From Bacillota bacterium (GTDB lineage: Bacteria > Bacillota > Clostridia > Oscillospirales > Oscillospiraceae): a stretch of 64,000 nt of DNA. The stretch's first letter is position 1. The number at the start of each line of letters is the position of its first letter. Below the pieces are notes generated by a model. That model was not told where the DNA came from and made no database searches. It was given only the letters and a program-made list of their open reading frames with translations. The stretch covers positions 17,040 through 81,039 of the forward strand of contig JAQXVF010000045.1 of the NCBI GenBank assembly GCA_029224785.1. The letters are read 5' to 3'. A program made the translations under genes and the position numbers. Positions 34,391 through 43,445 of this stretch are shown here, piece by piece.

Positions 34391-35748
34391 AAACCCTTGT
34401 CAGCGTGGGCCTGGATGTGGGAACCACCTCCACCCAGATGGTGGTATCCCGGCTTCTGGTGGAAAACCGGGCCTCTGCCTTTTCCGTTCCGGAGATGGAG
34501 ATCGGAAGCCGGGAGATCCTGTACGAAAGCCCGGTCTACTTTACTCCGCTGCTGGACGAAAGCCATATCGACGGACCCGGGCTCCTGGAGCTGGTGCAGC
34601 GGGAGTACCGCAGCGCCGGCATTGCCCCGGGGGATGTGGATACCGGCGCGGTGATCATCACCGGGGAGACAGCCCGTCGGGAAAATGCCGATGCGGTGCT
34701 GCGGCAGCTATCCGGCATGGCGGGAGACTTTGTGGTGGCCACCGCCGGACCGGATCTGGAGAGTGTGCTGGCAGCCAAAGGCGCCGGTGCCGATGTATGG
34801 TCCGAACAAACCGGGGGCTGGGTGCTGCATTTTGACATCGGCGGGGGCACCGCCAACATGGCGCTGATCCATGAGGGGCAGATCCTGCAGACCGGGTGCC
34901 TGAACGTGGGCGGCCGGCTGATCATACTGGGAGAAGACGGCAGAGTTTCCTATGTGTCCCCCGTTCTTCAGAATCTTACGGACCTGCGGCCCGGAGATCA
35001 TCCGGAGGAGGAGAAGATCTGGGCGGTGACGGAACTGCTGGTTCATTCTCTGGAAGCCGCAGCAGGGCTGCGGCCGGATTTTACGATTCCCCGGAGCCTG
35101 ATCACCAACCGGACGGTGACCCTTCCGGATGCGTCGGTAACGATCTCCTTTTCCGGAGGCGTGGCGGACTGCATCGAAACACCCCGGAAGAATTGGGAAT
35201 TCGGGGATATCGGTCCGGCATTGGGATCGGCCATCCGGAAAAGCCGCCTGTGCGCAGGGGACTACAGGCTGGGCACTCATACGATCCGGGCTACGGTCAT
35301 CGGGGCCGGAAGTCACAGCACCACTCTGTCAGGCAGCACGGTGTACTATGAGGGAGTCAAGCTCCCACAAAAGAATCTTCCCGTTGCCTGTATGGAAGAA
35401 GAGGATCTGCGGCGATCATCGGAGGACATTTTTCGGCGGATTCAGAAGGAGATCTCCCAATGGGACGAGCCGGTGCTTCTGTTTTTTCCGGGGATGGGAA
35501 AGACGGGGTATGATGACGTGGAGCGGCTGGCCCGGGGGATTGCCGGAGCCGGGGAGAGCCTTGCCGGGGTGGTGCTGGAGCGGGATATGGCCAAATCCCT
35601 GGGACACGCCCTCCGTCTTTTACAGCCGGAAAAGACGCTTTTGTGCGTGGATCGGGTGCGCCTGCATCCGGGGGACTATCTGGATGTGGGAAATCCGGTG
35701 GGCGGTGCGCTGCCGGTGGTGGTAAAAACATTGATTTTGTCACGATAA
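34387..35748 (+). CDS. eutA: Ethanolamine ammonia-lyase reactivating factor EutA
   Basis: Actin-fold ATPase that ejects damaged cobalamin from EutBC. The 453-aa protein opens KTLVSVGLDVGTTSTQMVVS (phosphate 1 loop) and has LHFDIGGGTANMALI (phosphate 2) plus VIGAGSHSTTLSGSTVY, all EutA marks. The GTG at 34387 overlaps the end of the dehydrogenase gene; the track ORF (34096) begins inside that gene. It precedes eutBC, as in Enterococcus and Listeria. Confidence 0.93.
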   Translation: MKTLVSVGLDVGTTSTQMVVSRLLVENRASAFSVPEMEIGSREILYESPVYFTPLLDESHIDGPGLLELVQREYRSAGIAPGDVDTGAVIITGETARRENADAVLRQLSGMAGDFVVATAGPDLESVLAAKGAGADVWSEQTGGWVLHFDIGGGTANMALIHEGQILQTGCLNVGGRLIILGEDGRVSYVSPVLQNLTDLRPGDHPEEEKIWAVTELLVHSLEAAAGLRPDFTIPRSLITNRTVTLPDASVTISFSGGVADCIETPRKNWEFGDIGPALGSAIRKSRLCAGDYRLGTHTIRATVIGAGSHSTTLSGSTVYYEGVKLPQKNLPVACMEEEDLRRSSEDIFRRIQKEISQWDEPVLLFFPGMGKTGYDDVERLARGIAGAGESLAGVVLERDMAKSLGHALRLLQPEKTLLCVDRVRLHPGDYLDVGNPVGGALPVVVKTLILSR

Positions 35749-35758
35749 GAGGGAAGTT

Positions 35759-37123
35759 ATGCTGCTGAAAACAACATTATTGGGAAAAACCTACACATTT
35801 CGGGATCTCAAAGAGGTGCTGGCAAAGGCCAACGAGGAAAAGACCGGGGATCGGCTGGCAGGTCTGGCGGCGGAAAACGCCAAGGAACGGGTGGCGGCAA
35901 AGGTGGTGCTGTCTGCCGTGAAGCTGGAGGACCTGCGGGAGAATCCTGCGGTGCCCTACGAACAGGACGAAGTGACCCGGATCATCCAGGATGATGTGAA
36001 CGAGCAGGTCTACCGGCACATTCGCCGCTGGACGGTCAGTGATCTGCGGGAGTGGATCCTGTCGGAGACCACCACCGGGGATGACATCCGAAAACTGAGC
36101 CGGGGGCTGACCTCGGAGATGGTGGCGGCGGTGGCCAAGCTCATGGGCAACCTGGATTTGATCTATGCCGGGGCAAAAATCCGGGTTACCGCCCACTGCA
36201 ACACCACCATCGGCCTGCCTGGTACCCTTTCCTGCCGGCTGCAGCCCAATCATACCACCGATGACCCGGAGGGGATCACGGCCTCGGTGCTGGAAGGACT
36301 CAGCTTCGGCGCCGGGGATGCGGTGATCGGCCTGAACCCGGTGACGGATTCGGCGGAGCAGGCGGGGAGGATCCTTCGCCGCTTCCGGGAGATTCAGGAA
36401 AAGTGGGAGATCCCCACCCAGACCTGCGTGCTGGCCCATGTGACCACCCAGATGAAGGCGGTGGAACAGGGCGCACCGGCGGACCTGATCTTTCAGTCCA
36501 TCGCCGGAAGCCAGAAGGGCAACGAGGCTTTTGGCTTTACCGCCCAAACGCTGAAGGATGCCCGGGATCTTTTGCTGCATCAGGGGACAGCAGAGGGTCC
36601 GAATGTGCTGTATTTTGAAACCGGTCAGGGCTCCGAACTGTCCTCCGATGCCCACTTCGGAACGGATCAGGTGACTATGGAGGCCAGGTGCTACGGCTTT
36701 GCAAAGCACTATTCTCCCTTCCTGGTGAATACGGTTGTGGGGTTTATCGGACCGGAGTATCTGTATGATGCACGACAGGTCACCCGTGCCGGGTTGGAGG
36801 ATCACTTCATGGGCAAGCTCACCGGAATCTCTATGGGCTGTGACTGCTGCTACACCAACCATATGAAGGCGGACCAGAACGACATCGAAAACCTGGCCAC
36901 CCTGTTGACGGCGGCAGGCTGCAACTACTTTATGGGCATTCCCCACGGGGACGACATTATGCTCAATTACCAGACCACCGGCTTCCGGGAGACGGCGGCC
37001 TTGCGGGAGATCACGGGCAAGACCGCCATCCCGGAGTTTCAGCGTTGGCTGGAGAAGATGGGCTTCGTGGAAAACGGACATCTGACGCAGAAGGCCGGCG
37101 ACGGCTCCAGCCTGATTTTTTAG
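35759..37123 (+). CDS. eutB: Ethanolamine ammonia-lyase large subunit EutB
   Basis: Adenosylcobalamin-dependent large subunit; with EutC it splits ethanolamine to acetaldehyde and ammonia. The 454-aa TIM-barrel protein has TYTFRDLKEVLAKANEEKTG, IRVTAHCNTTIGLPGTL, SCRLQPNHTTDDPEG and GCDCCYTNHMKADQNDIE, the known family blocks. The ATG at 35759 follows AGAGGGA. eutC follows after eight bases. Confidence 0.97.
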   Translation: MLLKTTLLGKTYTFRDLKEVLAKANEEKTGDRLAGLAAENAKERVAAKVVLSAVKLEDLRENPAVPYEQDEVTRIIQDDVNEQVYRHIRRWTVSDLREWILSETTTGDDIRKLSRGLTSEMVAAVAKLMGNLDLIYAGAKIRVTAHCNTTIGLPGTLSCRLQPNHTTDDPEGITASVLEGLSFGAGDAVIGLNPVTDSAEQAGRILRRFREIQEKWEIPTQTCVLAHVTTQMKAVEQGAPADLIFQSIAGSQKGNEAFGFTAQTLKDARDLLLHQGTAEGPNVLYFETGQGSELSSDAHFGTDQVTMEARCYGFAKHYSPFLVNTVVGFIGPEYLYDARQVTRAGLEDHFMGKLTGISMGCDCCYTNHMKADQNDIENLATLLTAAGCNYFMGIPHGDDIMLNYQTTGFRETAALREITGKTAIPEFQRWLEKMGFVENGHLTQKAGDGSSLIF

Positions 37124-37131
37124 GAGGCAAT

Positions 37132-38028
37132 ATGAACAAAGAGGAATTAAAGGCCATGGTGGCGGAGCTGCTGGGGCAGATGGAGCCTCAGGTCAAAGGC
37201 GGTGATTACCGCCCTACGGCGCCCCAGCCGGAGCAGAAAGAGGGCTGCAGCCAGGCCTTTGTGCCGGATGTGACGCAGATTGACCTGCGGAAGCTATACC
37301 TGACAGAGAACCCGGAAAACGGGCAGGAATTTCGGAAGCTGAAGAGCCGGACCCCTGCCCGGCTGGGCTGCGGAAAGGCCGGTGCCCGGTACAAGACGCT
37401 GACGATGCTGCGCTTCCGGGCAGATCATGCGGCTGCCCAGGATGCGGTATTCTCCCAGGTGCCGGAGGATTTTCCGGAGAAAAACGGGATGATAGCGATT
37501 CAGACCTGCTGCGAGGACAAGGAGCAGTACCTGACCCGGCCGGATCTGGGCAGGATCCTGTCCGAAAAGACGGCGGCTGCCCTGAAAGCAGCCATTCCCA
37601 CGGCACCCCGGGTGCAGATCGTGGTTGGGGACGGCCTTTCCTCCGCCGCCATCACCGCCAATGCGGTGGACTGCATGAAAGCCCTGCAGGCAGGATTGCG
37701 GTCCAAGGGCATCGAAACCGGAAAACCCATCTTCGTGCGGTATTGCCGGGTAGGAGCGGGAGATGCCATCTCCGATGTGATCGGCTGTGAGGTGGTGTGT
37801 ATGCTGGTGGGGGAGCGGCCCGGCCTGGTAACGGACAAGAGTATGTCCGCCTATATCACCTACAAGGCCCACCGGGGGATCCCGGAGTCCGCCCGGACGG
37901 TGATCTCCAACATCCACGATCAGGGCACTCCTGCAGTGGAGGCGGGGGCCTTTGCCGCTGACCTGATTGAGACCATCCTGCAGCGCCGAACCTCCGGCGT
38001 GGCCCTGCAGTCGGAGGCAGGAGCATGA
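37132..38028 (+). CDS. eutC: Ethanolamine ammonia-lyase small subunit EutC
   Basis: Cobalamin-binding small subunit, 298 aa. The first 17 residues (MNKEELKAMVAELLGQM) form an amphipathic helix like the EutC encapsulation peptide that directs the lyase into the shell; a flexible P/Q-rich linker follows. The body has TPARLGCGKAGARYKTLTML, VGDGLSSAAITANA and KPIFVRYCRVGAGDAISDVI. The ATG at 37132 follows AGGAGG; the track start lies inside eutB. The final four bases overlap eutL. Confidence 0.95.
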   Translation: MNKEELKAMVAELLGQMEPQVKGGDYRPTAPQPEQKEGCSQAFVPDVTQIDLRKLYLTENPENGQEFRKLKSRTPARLGCGKAGARYKTLTMLRFRADHAAAQDAVFSQVPEDFPEKNGMIAIQTCCEDKEQYLTRPDLGRILSEKTAAALKAAIPTAPRVQIVVGDGLSSAAITANAVDCMKALQAGLRSKGIETGKPIFVRYCRVGAGDAISDVIGCEVVCMLVGERPGLVTDKSMSAYITYKAHRGIPESARTVISNIHDQGTPAVEAGAFAADLIETILQRRTSGVALQSEAGA

Positions 38029-38663
38029 TCCCGGTTCGGGTGTTGGCGGTAAGGTATCTTGCCAACGCGGAGGAGCTGGGAAAGGCACTGGGTGCGCCGG
38101 CGGGATACCCTGCCCTGGGAATGCTGACCACGGACTGCGACGATGCCACCTATATCGCCCTGGATGAGGCGACCAAGGCTGCCGAGGTGACGGTATGCTA
38201 CGGCAGGAGCTTTTATGCCGGTGCCGCAAACGCCTCCACACCCAATGCCGGGGAAGTGATCGGGATTCTGGCGGGGAAAACCCCCGGGGCAGTCCGCAGC
38301 GGCATGGAGGCGGCACTGGGAGCCCTGAAGCGGGTAGGCTTTTCCCAAGCAGGAGAGGTTCCCTATCTGGCCCACACGGTCAGCAGCGCAGGAAGTTATT
38401 TGTCCGCGGAGGCGGGAGTGCCGGAGGGATCGGCCCTTGCCTATCTGATTGCCCCGCCGCTGGAGGCCATGTATGCCATGGATGCGGCACTGAAGGCAGC
38501 GGACGTCAAGTTATGTAAACTATATGAGCCGCCCAGCCAGACAAACTTCGGCGGCGGGCTGGTCAGCGGCAGCCAATCGGCCTGCGACGCAGCCTGCAGG
38601 GCATTTGCGGATGCGGTGGCGGAGGTGGCTCAGAATCCAAGGGGGAATGACAGTGGAACTTGA
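38025..38663 (+). CDS. eutL: Microcompartment shell protein EutL (tandem BMC, trimeric)
   Basis: 212-aa shell protein with two permuted BMC domains forming pseudo-hexameric trimers with a gated pore. The start RVLAVRYLANAEELGKALG, ARSFYAGAANAST-like segment SFYAGAANASTPNAGEVIGI, and CDAACRAFADAVAEVA end fit EutL. The overlap with eutC is ATGA. Its stop lies inside the next gene, eutE. Confidence 0.93.
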   Translation: MIPVRVLAVRYLANAEELGKALGAPAGYPALGMLTTDCDDATYIALDEATKAAEVTVCYGRSFYAGAANASTPNAGEVIGILAGKTPGAVRSGMEAALGALKRVGFSQAGEVPYLAHTVSSAGSYLSAEAGVPEGSALAYLIAPPLEAMYAMDAALKAADVKLCKLYEPPSQTNFGGGLVSGSQSACDAACRAFADAVAEVAQNPRGNDSGT

Positions 38664-40077
38664 TCGGGATCTGCAGGCGCGGCAGGAGGCAAGGTGCCTA
38701 AGCCGCAGGGCAAAGGAGGCCCAGAGGCGGCTTGCCTCGTTTTCTCAGGAGCAGATCGACGGGATCTGCACCGCCATAGCAAAGGCTTTTTCGGAGAAGG
38801 CGGAATGGCTGGCAAGGATGGCGGTGGAAGAGACCGGATTCGGCAATGCGGCAGACAAAACGGAGAAAAACCTGTTTGCATCCGAGACGGTGCTTCATCG
38901 GATCCTGCCCATGAAAACGGCAGGCGTATTAAAGCGGGACACATCGCAGAAGCTATGGGAGATCGGTGTGCCCATGGGCGTGGTGGCCGGCATCGTACCC
39001 AGCACGAACCCCACCTCCACAGTGTGCTACAAGGCGCTGATCTGCCTGAAGGCAGGGTGCACCGTGGTGTTTTCGCCTCACCCAAAGGCGGCAAAATGCA
39101 CCCTGGAGGCGGCGAAGATCGTGGCCCGGGCGGCTGAGGCGGCAGGTGCTCCGGAGGGCAGCGTAGGTTGTCTCTCCATCCCCTCCATGGCAGGCTGCCA
39201 GGAGCTGATGGCGGCACCGGAGGTCAATCTGATCCTGGCTACCGGCGGACCGGGCATGGTGAAGGCGGCCTATTCCTCCGGAAAGCCTGCCATCGGCGTG
39301 GGAGCGGGCAACGGGCCGGCCTATATCCACAGGTCGGCGGATGTGAACCATGCCCTTTCCTGCATTCTTCAATCCAAAACCTTTGACAACGGTACGGTGT
39401 GTGCCTCGGAGCAGAGCATGATCGTGGAACGGTGCATGGAGGAGAAGGTTCGAAAGGCCGCTTCCGCCATGGGATTCTACTTCATGGATTCCTCCCAGGC
39501 GGGAATGCTGGCAAAGCTGCTGTTCAAGCCCACCGGGGGCCTGAATCCGGAGATCGTGGGAAAAACCGCCGGACAGCTTGCCCGGATGGCCGGATTTACC
39601 GTGCCGGAAGGGACGAAGATCCTGGTAGCCCGGGAGCAGGAAGCCGGTCCCACCCGGCCCTATTCCATGGAAAAACTCTGCCCGGTGCTGGCGTTTTTTG
39701 TGATGGAAAATGAGGATGCGGTGCTGGACAAGGCAGTGGAGGTGCTGACCCATGAGGGCAGCGGTCATACCTTCAGCTTTCATGGAACGGACGAGCAGGC
39801 CATCACCCGGTTTGCCATGGCGATTCCGGTATCCCGGTTTCTGGTGAACACTCCCTCTGCCCTGGGCGGCATCGGGAAGACCACCGGGCTGTTCCCGGCC
39901 CTGACCCTGGGCTGCGGGGCCGTGGGCGGCAGCAGCTCGTCCAATAACATCTCCCCCATGGATCTGATCAACATCCGCCGGGTGGCCTGGGGAACGGAGA
40001 CACCGGAAACCGCTGCGGTGATCTCCGATGACCTGGTGGAAAGACTTACGGAACAGATTTTGAAGCGGCTGAACTGA
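38647..40077 (+). CDS. eutE: Acetaldehyde dehydrogenase (acetylating) EutE
   Basis: CoA-acylating aldehyde dehydrogenase turning acetaldehyde into acetyl-CoA with NAD. The 476-aa protein has [20 protein letters not shown], the catalytic Cys in [13 protein letters not shown], and [20 protein letters not shown] at the end. The start is uncertain: ATG 38647 stands almost on the AGGGGG site, while GTG 38653 has a better spacing. In either case the N-terminus begins around the first catalytic-domain helix and lacks the 20-30-residue encapsulation extension usual in EutE and PduP. It overlaps eutL by 17 bases. Confidence 0.93.
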   Translation: MTVELDRDLQARQEARCLSRRAKEAQRRLASFSQEQIDGICTAIAKAFSEKAEWLARMAVEETGFGNAADKTEKNLFASETVLHRILPMKTAGVLKRDTSQKLWEIGVPMGVVAGIVPSTNPTSTVCYKALICLKAGCTVVFSPHPKAAKCTLEAAKIVARAAEAAGAPEGSVGCLSIPSMAGCQELMAAPEVNLILATGGPGMVKAAYSSGKPAIGVGAGNGPAYIHRSADVNHALSCILQSKTFDNGTVCASEQSMIVERCMEEKVRKAASAMGFYFMDSSQAGMLAKLLFKPTGGLNPEIVGKTAGQLARMAGFTVPEGTKILVAREQEAGPTRPYSMEKLCPVLAFFVMENEDAVLDKAVEVLTHEGSGHTFSFHGTDEQAITRFAMAIPVSRFLVNTPSALGGIGKTTGLFPALTLGCGAVGGSSSSNNISPMDLINIRRVAWGTETPETAAVISDDLVERLTEQILKRLN

Positions 40078-40090
40078 GAAAGGATGGATC

Positions 40091-40387
40091 ATGATGGACA
40101 CAAATGCTTTGGGAATGATTGAGACCAAGGGTCTGGTCGGGGCAATTGAAGCGGCAGATGCCATGGTAAAGTCTGCCAATGTGCAGCTCATCGGCAAGGA
40201 GCAGGTGGGCGGCGGCCTGGTCACCGTACTGGTACGGGGAGATGTGGGCGCCGTAAAGGCGGCAACGGATGCCGGCGCCGCGGCGGCGGAAAAGGTGGGG
40301 GAGCTGATCTCTGTCCATGTCATTGCCAGACCCCACAGCGAGGTGGACGCGATCCTGCCCCATAAGGGCGGCGCCCAGCAGGTCTGA
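40091..40387 (+). CDS. eutM: Microcompartment hexameric shell protein EutM-like
   Basis: Single BMC domain, 98 aa: [20 protein letters not shown], then [20 protein letters not shown] and [15 protein letters not shown]. This is the EutM/PduA type, which builds the flat facets of the shell with a central pore for small molecules. AGGA lies six bases before the ATG at 40091 (a second ATG at 40094). Its stop overlaps the eutT ATG as TGATG. Confidence 0.95.
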   Translation: MMDTNALGMIETKGLVGAIEAADAMVKSANVQLIGKEQVGGGLVTVLVRGDVGAVKAATDAGAAAAEKVGELISVHVIARPHSEVDAILPHKGGAQQV

Positions 40388-41079
40388 TGCTGCACACACT
40401 GGAGACCGTCAGAAGCACGGTACGGAACCGGGATGGAAAACGGGTGTTTTTTCTCCCCAAGGGGGACATCCTGACCAGCGAGGCCAGAGATTTTCTGACG
40501 GCGGAGCATATCGAGATCCGGGAGGGAAGGGGGGAGATCCCTTCCTACACCCGGATCGACGGGGGTGTTCTTGCGGAAAAACCGGAAAATCTGACACACC
40601 TGCGAGGGAATGTGCTGGTTCCCAAGACCCACCCCCGGATCGTGCTGCGGGGGCGGATGGATACGCTGGAGGCCTCGCTGCTGGTGGCTCAGAAGAACAG
40701 TCCGGCCCCCTTTGCCGGGGAACTGGGGGAGCTTCTGGATTTTGCAAGGCACCTGATCCGCTATGAGGTGATGGAGGAGCCGGTACCTCAGAAGCCGCTT
40801 CTGGGGTTGACCTCCCAGCAGCAGCGGGAGCACAGCCATCATCCGGAACGGTATTATGGCCAGGGGCACTTCATGCCCTCGGCGGAGGATAGTCAGGCGT
40901 TGCTTTCTGTAAATCTTGCCAGGTGTATGGCAAGACAGGCGGAGCTTGCAGCCGTAGAGGCCTTCACAGATCGGGACGGTCTTCTCCTTCGGGCAGATCT
41001 GGTGGAGGCGCTGAACCGTCTGAGCAGCCTTCTGTGGATCCTTATGATCCGCATGAAGGCGGAAAGCGGAAAGAGGTGA
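40387..41079 (+). CDS. eutT: Corrinoid adenosyltransferase EutT, metal-motif-less type
   Basis: Makes adenosylcobalamin, the EutBC cofactor, from cobalamin and ATP. The 230-aa protein aligns with EutT across EKPENLTHLRGNVLVPKTHP, the ERYYGQGHFMPSAED block and the LVEALNRLSSLLWILMIRMK end. The enterobacterial H-x11-CC-x2-C metal motif is absent; the only Cys is in LARCMARQ, far from it. A metal-independent EutT class is known from Listeria and other Firmicutes, and this protein seems to belong there. It starts in the eutM stop. Confidence 0.85.
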   Translation: MLHTLETVRSTVRNRDGKRVFFLPKGDILTSEARDFLTAEHIEIREGRGEIPSYTRIDGGVLAEKPENLTHLRGNVLVPKTHPRIVLRGRMDTLEASLLVAQKNSPAPFAGELGELLDFARHLIRYEVMEEPVPQKPLLGLTSQQQREHSHHPERYYGQGHFMPSAEDSQALLSVNLARCMARQAELAAVEAFTDRDGLLLRADLVEALNRLSSLLWILMIRMKAESGKR

Positions 41080-41086
41080 CGGAAAA

Positions 41087-41686
41087 ATGGATCTGGATCA
41101 GCTTGCGGAGAAGATCCTCCGAAGCGGATTCGTGGAAATCGAGGCGTCGGGACGGCATGTGCACCTGACCAAAGAGCAGAGTATGACCCTGTTCGGCCAT
41201 CTTCTGACGCCGGAAAAGCCCCTGTCCCAGCCGGGGCAGTTTGTGGCCAGGGAGCGGGTTCGGGTGTTGGGGCCCCGGGGCCGGTTTGACAACGTGGCGG
41301 TGCTTGGCCCGGAGCGTTCGGAAGCGCAGGTGGAGGTGTCCCGGACCGATGCCGTGACTCTGGGACTGGATCCCCCGCTGAAGCAGTCCGGGGACACCGC
41401 CGGAAGCCCCGGCGCGGTGCTGGAGACGGAGCGGGGCTCCGTGGTACTGGATCACGGGGTCATCGTTGCCATGCGGCATATCCACCTGACGCCTGCGGAT
41501 GCGGAGCGTTTTCATGTGAAAGACGGAGATCAGGTGGCTCTGCAGACCACCGGCCCCCGGGGACTGGTGTTTTCCCACACGGTGATCCGGGTGTCGGAGA
41601 AGTTTGCTCCACGGGCCCACCTGGATTATGACGAGGCCAACGCCTGCGGCTTCCGAAAAGGAGATTTCGGGAGGATCCTGACATGA
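41087..41686 (+). CDS. pduL: PduL-type phosphate acyltransferase (EutD role)
   Basis: Converts acetyl-CoA to acetyl phosphate, regenerating CoA inside the shell. The 199-aa protein has both zinc-ligand blocks of PduL: GRHVHLTKE near residue 22 and MRHIHLTPADAE, plus HLDYDEANACGF at the end. It is the non-homologous replacement for the Pta-type EutD. The N-terminal MDLDQLAEKILRSG helix could be a short encapsulation signal. The end overlaps the next gene by four bases. Confidence 0.93.
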   Translation: MDLDQLAEKILRSGFVEIEASGRHVHLTKEQSMTLFGHLLTPEKPLSQPGQFVARERVRVLGPRGRFDNVAVLGPERSEAQVEVSRTDAVTLGLDPPLKQSGDTAGSPGAVLETERGSVVLDHGVIVAMRHIHLTPADAERFHVKDGDQVALQTTGPRGLVFSHTVIRVSEKFAPRAHLDYDEANACGFRKGDFGRILT

Positions 41687-42081
41687 AGCGGGCGCTGCTG
41701 CTGGGGCATCCGCCGGATCTGCCGGATCCGTGGGAATATGTGAAGGAAGCTCCCTACGAGGGAGTGGTCATTGGCTCGCTGACCCTGGGGCAGCTTCTGT
41801 GCTTCCGGGAGGAAGCAGTGCTGGAGGCACTGGCGGAAGGGAAACCCGTGATCCTCTACACGCCCGGTCTTCCGACAGGCGGGAAGAACCGAAGTCTTTG
41901 CTGTGCTGTGGCTTCGGCCCAGCGGCAGCTCAAGAATTGGGGGATCCTGTTTACCGACGGCGCCAGAAAGAATCTGGTCACCGCGGAACAGGCCCGGCAT
42001 CTGGCGGAAACCGGCATGGCTCCTCCGCCGGGGGCGGTGCTGACACCCCTTGCCAGGGAAATATTGGAGGGATTGCATTGA
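41683..42081 (+). CDS. Eut-cluster conserved protein of unknown function (TIGR02536-like)
   Basis: 132 aa, placed between the phosphotransacylase and eutN, overlapping both by four bases (ATGA, TTGA), so clearly part of the operon. It reads MKRALLLGHPPDLPD, YEGVVIGSLTLGQLLCFREE and VILYTPGLPTGGKNRSLCCA. No catalytic motif is recognised; the start resembles a Rossmann-like beta-alpha unit. A protein of similar position and size is known in other Firmicute eut operons, annotated only as ethanolamine utilisation protein. Its job is open. Confidence 0.65.
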   Translation: MKRALLLGHPPDLPDPWEYVKEAPYEGVVIGSLTLGQLLCFREEAVLEALAEGKPVILYTPGLPTGGKNRSLCCAVASAQRQLKNWGILFTDGARKNLVTAEQARHLAETGMAPPPGAVLTPLAREILEGLH

Positions 42082-42326
42082 AAATCGGAAAAGTGGTGGG
42101 ATCCGTGTGGGCCACCCGGAAGGCAGGCTGCCTGGCAGGACAGACCTTCCTGGTGATCCGCACCGGAACGGAGCAGCTTGTGGCTGCGGATCAGGTGGGT
42201 GCGGGAAACGGAGACAGCGTGCTGCTGGCTATGGGCACCGTGGCATCCCGATACTGCATGGATGCCCCCATTGATGCCGCCGTGGTTGCCATTATCGACG
42301 AGGGTCAGAGCCATGTCTGCCCATGA
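42078..42326 (+). CDS. eutN: Microcompartment vertex protein EutN
   Basis: 82-aa EutN/CcmL pentamer that caps shell vertices. It reads KIGKVVGSVWATRKAGCLAG, TFLVIRTG and DAAVVAIIDEGQS. The start is a TTG at 42078, six bases after GGAGGG; the ORF track shows only a longer, out-of-place version (41730-42326). It overlaps the preceding gene by four bases and eutH by 14. Confidence 0.93.
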   Translation: MKIGKVVGSVWATRKAGCLAGQTFLVIRTGTEQLVAADQVGAGNGDSVLLAMGTVASRYCMDAPIDAAVVAIIDEGQSHVCP

Positions 42327-43398
42327 AATCCTCATCGGCATTATGGCCGTGTTTGCCGTCATCGGCGGGCTGGACCGGATTTTCGGAAACCGGCTGGGAT
42401 TCGGTCAGGAATTTGAAAACGGCATCCTGGCCATGGGCTCTCTGGCACTGGCCATGGTGGGAATCATCGCCCTGTCGCCGGTGCTGGCAGCCATTCTGCG
42501 GCCGGTGATCGTGCCGGTCTATCGTTTCCTGGGGGCAGATCCTGCCATGTTCGCCGGTACCATCCTGGCCTGCGATATGGGCGGCGGCTCCCTGGCTATG
42601 GAGCTGACGCCCAACCGGGATGCGGCCCTGCTGGGGGGTGTCATCACCGGCTCTATGCTGGGCGCCACCGTGGTCTTTACCATTCCGGTGGCAATGGGCA
42701 TTCTGAATCCGGAGGATCGCCCGGCTCTGGCAAAGGGGATCCTGTGCGGGGTGGTGACCATCCCGGTTGGCGTACTGGTGGGAGGACTTACCATGGGGAT
42801 GGCGTTGCTTCCGGTGCTGCGGAACCTGATCCCCATTGGGCTGATGGCGGTACTCATTGCCCTGGGGCTCTGGCGGGCGGAAAGGGCCATGATTCTCGCC
42901 TTTTCCGCCTTCGGAAAAGGGGTGGTTGCTGTGATTACCGTGGGACTGGCTGCCACCATTGTGGAAAATCTCACGGGATTTGTGGTAATTCCCGGCCTTG
43001 CACCCATTTCGGAAGGCTTTGAAACCGTAGGCTCCATTGCCATTGTGCTGGCAGGCGCCTTTCCGCTGGTGTTGGCGGCGACGAAACTGCTGCGCAAGCC
43101 CCTGAGCCTGGCAGGGCGTGCCCTGGGAATCAATGAGACTGCCGCCGCCGGCCTGGTAGCCAGCCTTGCCAATTCCATCGCCACCTTTGGTATGGTGAAG
43201 GATATGGACAGCCGGGGAAAGGTGGTCAACATTGCCTTTGCGGTGTCGGCGGCGTTTGTGTTCGGAGATCACCTGGGCTTTACCGCCGGGTTTTCTCCGG
43301 AGATCCTGCCGGCGGTGATTCTGGGAAAGCTGGCAGGGGGAATCAGCGCCGTGGCGCTGGCCCTGCTGCTGACGAGAAAATCACCGAATAAGGGTTGA
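42313..43398 (+). CDS. eutH: Ethanolamine transporter EutH
   Basis: 361-aa membrane protein of the EutH family with ten to eleven hydrophobic segments. Recognised by IGIMAVFAVIGGLDRIFGNR, TILACDMGGGSLAMEL, GFVVIPGLAPISEGFETVGS and LVASLANSIATFGMVKDMD. It lets ethanolamine in when external levels or pH are low. ATG 42313 lies within eutN; the track start (42178) is upstream in eutN. It is the last gene of the operon: its TGA overlaps the -35 box of the metG promoter. Confidence 0.94.
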   Translation: MSAHEILIGIMAVFAVIGGLDRIFGNRLGFGQEFENGILAMGSLALAMVGIIALSPVLAAILRPVIVPVYRFLGADPAMFAGTILACDMGGGSLAMELTPNRDAALLGGVITGSMLGATVVFTIPVAMGILNPEDRPALAKGILCGVVTIPVGVLVGGLTMGMALLPVLRNLIPIGLMAVLIALGLWRAERAMILAFSAFGKGVVAVITVGLAATIVENLTGFVVIPGLAPISEGFETVGSIAIVLAGAFPLVLAATKLLRKPLSLAGRALGINETAAAGLVASLANSIATFGMVKDMDSRGKVVNIAFAVSAAFVFGDHLGFTAGFSPEILPAVILGKLAGGISAVALALLLTRKSPNKG

Positions 43399-43424
43399 CA
43401 AAGGCTGGCTTTTGCGGCTATAAT
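43395..43424 (+). promoter_or_regulatory. Promoter of metG
   Basis: TTGACA at 43395-43400 and TATAAT at 43419-43424, spacer 18 bp. The TGA stop of eutH lies inside the -35 box. Confidence 0.85.
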
Positions 43425-43445
43425 AGCACTCAACAGGATAAAAAG

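Noticed and set aside
38953-40869. 638-aa minus-strand ORF in the eut cluster
   Set aside because: Shadow of eutE, eutM and eutT.
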